A stretch of DNA of 9,074 nt, taken from contig DLMG01000311.1 of the NCBI GenBank assembly GCA_002479245.1, positions 2,361 through 11,434 of the forward strand, read 5' to 3'. The DNA comes from Verrucomicrobia subdivision 3 bacterium UBA7542 (GTDB lineage Bacteria > Verrucomicrobiota > Verrucomicrobiia > Limisphaerales > UBA11358). Made by a program: the position numbers and the translations under genes. Numbering within the stretch: position 1 is the stretch's first letter; each line of letters opens with the position of its first letter. Below the pieces are notes generated by a model that did not search any database, was not told where the DNA came from, and saw only the letters and a program-made list of their open reading frames with translations. Of the stretch, positions 5,415 through 9,074 are shown one piece after another.

Positions 5415-7652
5415 TCACCGACGAATTTTGGTTTTCTTGGTTGTATGTCGTTCCAGCAATGCCATCTGTCGTTCATCAGATCGCACTGGGTAATGAACCT
5501 TTTCCTGAGCTTCCTCCATTTCCAATAGCCGGAGCGCAGCCAGGTCGAGATCCGTCAGTTTTTCGGACAATATATCACCCAGCTGAACGGCTGACCGACC
5601 AGCGCAAACTTCGACAAGGAATTGACCAATGAGAATTACACGGCGGTCATTGGCTGACAGGGCAAGCCCGCAATTTATCAACCGTGATGCTTTCGCCTTT
5701 GCGTGTGCGATGGCTCGTCCCACGCCCGCGTCCACACTTTGCGTGGCCCTCTTGTCCGCAGGCTGCTTCCGGCACACGAGGACAACATCTAGTTGAATTG
5801 GCTCTTTCGCCTGAGATTTCGGCGCGGCCCCAGACATCTCAGCCTTTACTGGATGGCAGTTCACAAACGACAACCCGGCAGCCATGACGGCATCCGCCAC
5901 CGCAGTCCAGCCGTCCGCCCGTGAATGGTGATAGGTGAACACCAGCAGGCCGTCGTCCTTGAGCACCCGGCAACATTCCGAAAATACGGCGCGCAACTTC
6001 GCGGCGAACTGCTCCGCACTCACGTCCTGGACTTCTTCGGGATGCCGCGTCGTCGGACGGTTCTGCGTGAATGGCGATGGTTCAAGTTGCTGCCAGGCGA
6101 AGAAAAAGTCGGCTAGTTCGGAATAATGGACGTTATCGAAAAATGGCGGGTCGGTCACAACCAACCCCACACTCCTAGCAGCGAGACCGGTCGCGGCCGA
6201 ACTCCCGCAAGAGAGATAAATTCCCCGTTTAATGGTATTTCGTGGCGGCCACTGGATTGAAACGTTTCCCGTAAACGGCGGGCTTGCGCCATGGATTCTC
6301 CTGCCTTCGTTGTGACCGTTGACACGCTCGACAGCCACCTCAAATGGAGATGCGCGATATTCAATTGCGCGCAGCAGGCGTGAGCGGAACAAGGTCGAAA
6401 ACGAGCCGGAACTTTTTGAAGTGCCCCACACATTGCCCTCAATCGGCACGCGCTCCGGTTTGAGAATGTGATGGGCAAACATGTGGCGAATAGCGCCAGT
6501 GCCTTCGCCTTTGTAAGACGCGAACACATTGTTAAACTCCAGCGCGCCGGAAAACGTGGTGAGCATCGCCGCCCGCACAGCGTCATCGGGCAGTTTGAGG
6601 ATGGCTTGGTGCAGCCAGCCCAAAGCAAGAAGCTGTCGGTCGTTGAAGAACTCGCGCCACGAGCGGTAGGCATAGTTCAGGACTTGGCGCGTGTTGTGGC
6701 CATCGGCAAGTTCCAAGGTTGGGAGCGGGATTTTGCTTTGTGCCAATTCATCAGAGCACCGCTTATAGGCGCGCTCATCTGCCGGTGTAATCGGCAGGTA
6801 GATTTTCTCATCTGAACCGTTCAACACCAGCTTGGCAAACAGCCGGTGCGCCGGTGGACGGCCAAATGATTTGGCTGTCTTGGCGATGGGAAATACATAA
6901 TGACAATGCTGGCAGGTAGCCGAAGCTCCAGCGGCCGGCCCTTCCTGGGGGTTGAATGCAAGGTGACAATGAGGACAGTTAATCTGCGTGTCCTTCACAT
7001 CGGCGGAAAAAATTCCACCGCAGCCGGGGCAGTAAACACGCACTTCCGGTTTGCGGTCTGGATAGGCATTTCTGGCAAAAATATATGATGGAAACAAGTC
7101 CACCCGCCTTGAGCATTCAGGACACGGAAGAGTTTTGACCCAAAAGTAATAAAGCGCATCGCAAACGAGTCCCTCGCCGTCTGATGTGCGGTAAAGCGCG
7201 CGAATCTTTTCACCCACATCGGAAGAAAGTTGGGCGAACGCCTGCAACAACGCATCCCGGTCCAGCGGGCCAAGCGCCACCCGCACGGACTCGCATGCCA
7301 CCGGATTGATGTCTCGACCGAGTGCCGTGAAGCCAAGCTTGTGAGCTTCCCCAATTGTCGTGCCACTGCCCATGAACGGATCGAAGACGGTCAGGTCGCT
7401 GAAATCGTGCTTGCGATAAAATACTTCTTCGAGTTTCTCCGTTTCTGGCAGGGCTGATCCAAGGAGAATGGCGCGAAACACGGAGCCGAGGCGCTTCGCC
7501 CACCACTTGTGAATGTGGTAAATCGGCCGATTCACTTCCTTGCGCCAACTTTCCATTTCTGCAAGTTCCGAAACGAATTCAATCGGGAACTCGTCTGACT
7601 CAATGAGCCGGTGATTGTATGCAAGCCCGTTCGATTGAAATTTATTTCTCAT
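5415..7652 (-). CDS. DNA methyltransferase (DUF1156-like, four CxxC pairs), modification subunit
   Basis: This is a 745-residue S-adenosylmethionine-dependent DNA methyltransferase, probably acting on an amino group of adenine or cytosine. Motif I is DPFMGSGTT (residues 91-99), followed by GRDINP (112-117). The catalytic motif IV is DPPF (501-504) in TDPPFFDNVHYSELADFF. The N-terminal IHKWWAKRLGSVFRAIL (48-62) resembles the WWAR segment of DUF1156-type methylases. About 400 residues lie between motifs I and IV. They include four CxxC pairs (C177/C180, C208/C211, C226/C229, C247/C250), presumably zinc ribbons, and probably the target-recognition region. The ATG at 7652 sits 11 bases inside the end of the nuclease gene with GGAGG just before it; a start at 7688 is open but less likely. 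It should protect host sites from the adjacent nuclease. The recognition sequence cannot be deduced. Confidence 0.88.
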   Translation of the reverse strand: MRNKFQSNGLAYNHRLIESDEFPIEFVSELAEMESWRKEVNRPIYHIHKWWAKRLGSVFRAILLGSALPETEKLEEVFYRKHDFSDLTVFDPFMGSGTTIGEAHKLGFTALGRDINPVACESVRVALGPLDRDALLQAFAQLSSDVGEKIRALYRTSDGEGLVCDALYYFWVKTLPCPECSRRVDLFPSYIFARNAYPDRKPEVRVYCPGCGGIFSADVKDTQINCPHCHLAFNPQEGPAAGASATCQHCHYVFPIAKTAKSFGRPPAHRLFAKLVLNGSDEKIYLPITPADERAYKRCSDELAQSKIPLPTLELADGHNTRQVLNYAYRSWREFFNDRQLLALGWLHQAILKLPDDAVRAAMLTTFSGALEFNNVFASYKGEGTGAIRHMFAHHILKPERVPIEGNVWGTSKSSGSFSTLFRSRLLRAIEYRASPFEVAVERVNGHNEGRRIHGASPPFTGNVSIQWPPRNTIKRGIYLSCGSSAATGLAARSVGLVVTDPPFFDNVHYSELADFFFAWQQLEPSPFTQNRPTTRHPEEVQDVSAEQFAAKLRAVFSECCRVLKDDGLLVFTYHHSRADGWTAVADAVMAAGLSFVNCHPVKAEMSGAAPKSQAKEPIQLDVVLVCRKQPADKRATQSVDAGVGRAIAHAKAKASRLINCGLALSANDRRVILIGQFLVEVCAGRSAVQLGDILSEKLTDLDLAALRLLEMEEAQEKVHYPVRSDERQMALLERHTTKKTKIRR

Positions 7653-8466
7653 CTTCCTCCGCAGCCTCTGCGACTTCCGCGACCACATCGCGTGGCGGGC
7701 GCATTGCGACCTTTCCGGCGGCTGAACCCTTCAGACGATAGGCAACGAATTTATGCTCCTTGCCCGCTGCCGGATTGGCTACCGATTCGGGCTTCAGTGT
7801 GTTCGTCTGCAAATCAAACGAATATCCGACAATCAGCTTGTCCGCTTCCCGACGCACAAGATTTCCAACCGCATGGAAGCGGGAGTCCACGCGAAAATCG
7901 GCAGGAAGAATCAGCGTTTGGTTGTGTGCCGTGCCGGTCGTCAGGCCAAATGGTGTCGGTGCAACATACATCTTCCGGTCGCGAATCATAATGTCACCGT
8001 AGCTGCCAAACCCCTTCACGCTTTTGTTTTTGTGAACATAATCATGGTCGGCATTGAGGAAATCGCCGTGGCAAATCACAAGATCGAGCACTGGATAAGA
8101 GTCGCCATCCGGTTCGGCGGGATAGCGGCCAAAGATGTAAAAGATGGCGCGTCCGTTGTGACTTCCGGATGGAACCTGGCTGTTGCAGTCGTAGTTAGCC
8201 TCGCGCCCGGGATAGGCTAGTCCCTTCACCTCGAAACCGTCAATCGAGGCAACCAATCGAAAGTCAGGATAGGTGTTTCGTCCGCCGGCTTCAAAATTAA
8301 ATCTAGTTTCGTCAAGGCGGGTCTTGAACCAATTCTGGAAGTGGAATTCTTTGTCCTGGCGGCTTTCGCGGCGAATCAGTTTGTTCGCACGCATGGCTTC
8401 AACGCATCGAACGAAAGTTTCAAGGCACGGTTGGCTGGTCGGCATAACGTTTATTACCAAGTTCAC
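7642..8466 (-). CDS. PD-(D/E)XK restriction endonuclease paired with the methyltransferase
   Basis: This 274-residue protein has a convincing PD-(D/E)XK nuclease core: NTYPDFRLVASIDGFEVKG, with P67-D68 and E79-V80-K81, preceded by a helix with acidic residues (around E38-E40). It belongs to no restriction enzyme I can name. The second half, including VLDLVICHGDFLNADHDYVH, is presumably for DNA recognition. The last 20 residues are Ala/Glu-rich. The start is a GTG at 8466 that shares four bases (GTGA) with the stop of the upstream nuclease-domain gene; an ATG at 8445 is possible but lacks a ribosome site. The 3' end overlaps the methyltransferase start. Immediate coupling to a methylase makes a type II restriction enzyme the best call, cutting unmethylated foreign DNA. 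Confidence 0.8.
   Translation of the reverse strand: MNLVINVMPTSQPCLETFVRCVEAMRANKLIRRESRQDKEFHFQNWFKTRLDETRFNFEAGGRNTYPDFRLVASIDGFEVKGLAYPGREANYDCNSQVPSGSHNGRAIFYIFGRYPAEPDGDSYPVLDLVICHGDFLNADHDYVHKNKSVKGFGSYGDIMIRDRKMYVAPTPFGLTTGTAHNQTLILPADFRVDSRFHAVGNLVRREADKLIVGYSFDLQTNTLKPESVANPAAGKEHKFVAYRLKGSAAGKVAMRPPRDVVAEVAEAAEEDEK
7656..7660 (-). promoter_or_regulatory. Ribosome binding site deciding the methyltransferase start
   Basis: GGAGG lies 3 bases before the ATG at 7652, inside the last codons of the nuclease gene, whose stop lies 8-10 bases beyond. It supports the start at 7652 over the longer frame from 7688. Confidence 0.6.
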
Positions 8467-8999
8467 GCCTTCGCGTAAACCTCCGGTTTGTTTTCCGCGA
8501 ATTTTTCCGGGTCTTCGTAGTGGCTGAAATGGTATTGGCGGAGGTTTTGCGCGAGCGCGGTGTCAATGTGCGGACGATAACGGCAGTCCAGGATCTCGAA
8601 CTGTTCAAAATCGTGCAGGACGGCGACGGGTGTGGAACTGCTCCAGCCGTAGCGGGCGGTCTGGAAATAATTGTCCGCCGTGGCAATGTCGCCGTGGGGT
8701 TTCTTGGCCTCGACGTAGAATTTCACGTCGCGGAAATTCGGTGCGAGATAAAAGGCGTAGTCGGCCCGCCGCTGCGAAAAGCCGTGTTCCCGGCGCTCGA
8801 CCTTGACTTCCTGCTCGAAGGGGTTCTTTTGCGTCTCGTGGTTCACGTCCCAGCCGAGGGCGAGCCAGAATTTGTCAATGAAGTCGCGGCGCGCCTCCTG
8901 TTCCTGGTAGGCCGGGGAACGGTAGAATTTCTCGTTGGCCCGAAAATCCGCCACAAGCTGCTTCACCCGTGCGAACGCTGCATCAAACCCGGAAGACAT
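8463..8999 (-). CDS. Orphan N-terminal nuclease domain of a type IIG/HsdR-like restriction enzyme (truncated)
   Basis: The 178-residue product matches the N-terminal nuclease domain that opens type IIG (Eco57I-like) restriction-methylases and is related to HsdR N-domains. Visible pieces are SPAYQEQEARRDFIDKFWLALGW, then the PD-(D/E)XK-type core with D80 (RADYAFYL), E97-A98-K99 (VEAKKPHGD) and a QxxxY motif (Q113, Y117) in FQTARYGWSS. All catalytic residues are kept. The protein stops just after DPEKFAE (about residue 169), where a full enzyme continues into the methylase domain of about 800 more residues; none follows. The ATG at 8999 is chosen because homologous sequence starts there. The frame is open to a TTG at 9038, but that stretch reads like a promoter. 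Its stop overlaps the GTG of the next nuclease gene. It could be a relic or a working second nuclease. Confidence 0.78.
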   Translation of the reverse strand: MSSGFDAAFARVKQLVADFRANEKFYRSPAYQEQEARRDFIDKFWLALGWDVNHETQKNPFEQEVKVERREHGFSQRRADYAFYLAPNFRDVKFYVEAKKPHGDIATADNYFQTARYGWSSSTPVAVLHDFEQFEILDCRYRPHIDTALAQNLRQYHFSHYEDPEKFAENKPEVYAKA

Positions 9000-9009
9000 G
9001 GTGGGAGCG

Positions 9010-9038
9010 AGTGTGCGCCGGAGCGGGGGCAGCGTCAA
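9010..9038 (-). promoter_or_regulatory. Candidate sigma70-type promoter of the restriction operon
   Basis: On the minus strand TTGACG (9038-9033), a 17-base spacer and CACACT (9015-9010) precede the ATG at 8999 by 10 bases. The -35 box is good and the -10 box matches only 3 of 6 positions. Transcription would begin almost at the ATG, giving a very short leader or leaderless mRNA, which would fit the absence of a ribosome site there. Other promoters may lie beyond the window edge. Confidence 0.25.
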
Positions 9039-9074
9039 TGCCGCATGAGTGCATGTCGGAACTCCATGAGAATG

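Noticed and set aside
6155..6673. Minus-strand open frame of 172 codons inside the methyltransferase
   Set aside because: It is a shifted-frame shadow of the methyltransferase; the translation is low-complexity Arg/Ser/Cys-rich.
7753..8220. Plus-strand open frame opposite the restriction endonuclease
   Set aside because: No recognisable motif, no ribosome site, and it is antisense to a gene with a clear PD-(D/E)XK motif.
3666..8999. BREX, DISARM or type I restriction locus
   Set aside because: No PglZ, BrxC, DrmA/B helicase, HsdS or HsdR motor gene is present; the nuclease domain lacks any helicase part and the methyltransferase is not PglX-like in layout.
1..9074. CRISPR array, tRNA or rRNA genes
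   Set aside because: No regularly spaced repeats of CRISPR size, no cloverleaf-like or rRNA-like sequence was seen on either strand.

Overview
The window looks like a chromosomal segment from a GC-rich Gram-negative bacterium, most likely a Verrucomicrobiota member (Pedosphaera/Limisphaera-like). This is inference. It rests on the dispersed double-hairpin repeats of the TGTAGCGGCG...CGCCGCTACA type, the AACTCTC-rich intergenic strings, and a small TSYCPxYLAW family protein that I associate with that phylum. No rRNA or other phylogenetic marker is present.

Layout. The left part (1-2126, plus strand) is housekeeping-like: the 3' end of rho, then an MtfA-type zinc peptidase gene, then a WYL-domain transcriptional regulator, all closely spaced. 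From 2225 to the right edge everything reads on the minus strand and ends convergently against the regulator. The region 2225-3660 is rich in repeats. It holds a small unrecognised gene invaded by palindromic repeats, a two-TM bacterial PH-domain membrane protein, and a truncated second copy of the small gene.

From 3666 to 8999 lies a tightly coupled defence operon. In transcription order (right to left) it contains: (i) a stand-alone N-terminal nuclease domain of a type IIG/HsdR-like restriction enzyme; (ii) a separate PD-(D/E)XK restriction endonuclease starting at a GTGA overlap; (iii) a 745-residue DNA methyltransferase with four CxxC pairs, starting inside the end of the nuclease gene; (iv) a 44-residue ORF that reads as the extreme C-terminus of a type IIG enzyme; (v) a STAND/AAA-like NTPase starting at an ATGA overlap; then the truncated 42-residue ORF and the PH-domain gene.

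The main observation is that (i) and (iv) look like the two ends of one ancestral type IIG restriction-methylase, on the same strand and in the right order. A complete nuclease-methyltransferase pair sits where its methylase and specificity core should be. The operon therefore looks like a restriction-modification cassette that replaced the middle of another restriction system while keeping its translational coupling to a downstream NTPase and a possible membrane protein. Whether the NTPase, the orphan nuclease domain and the PH protein act with the restriction-modification pair as one composite defence system is a hypothesis. Gene order and overlaps support it, but nothing in the sequence tests it.
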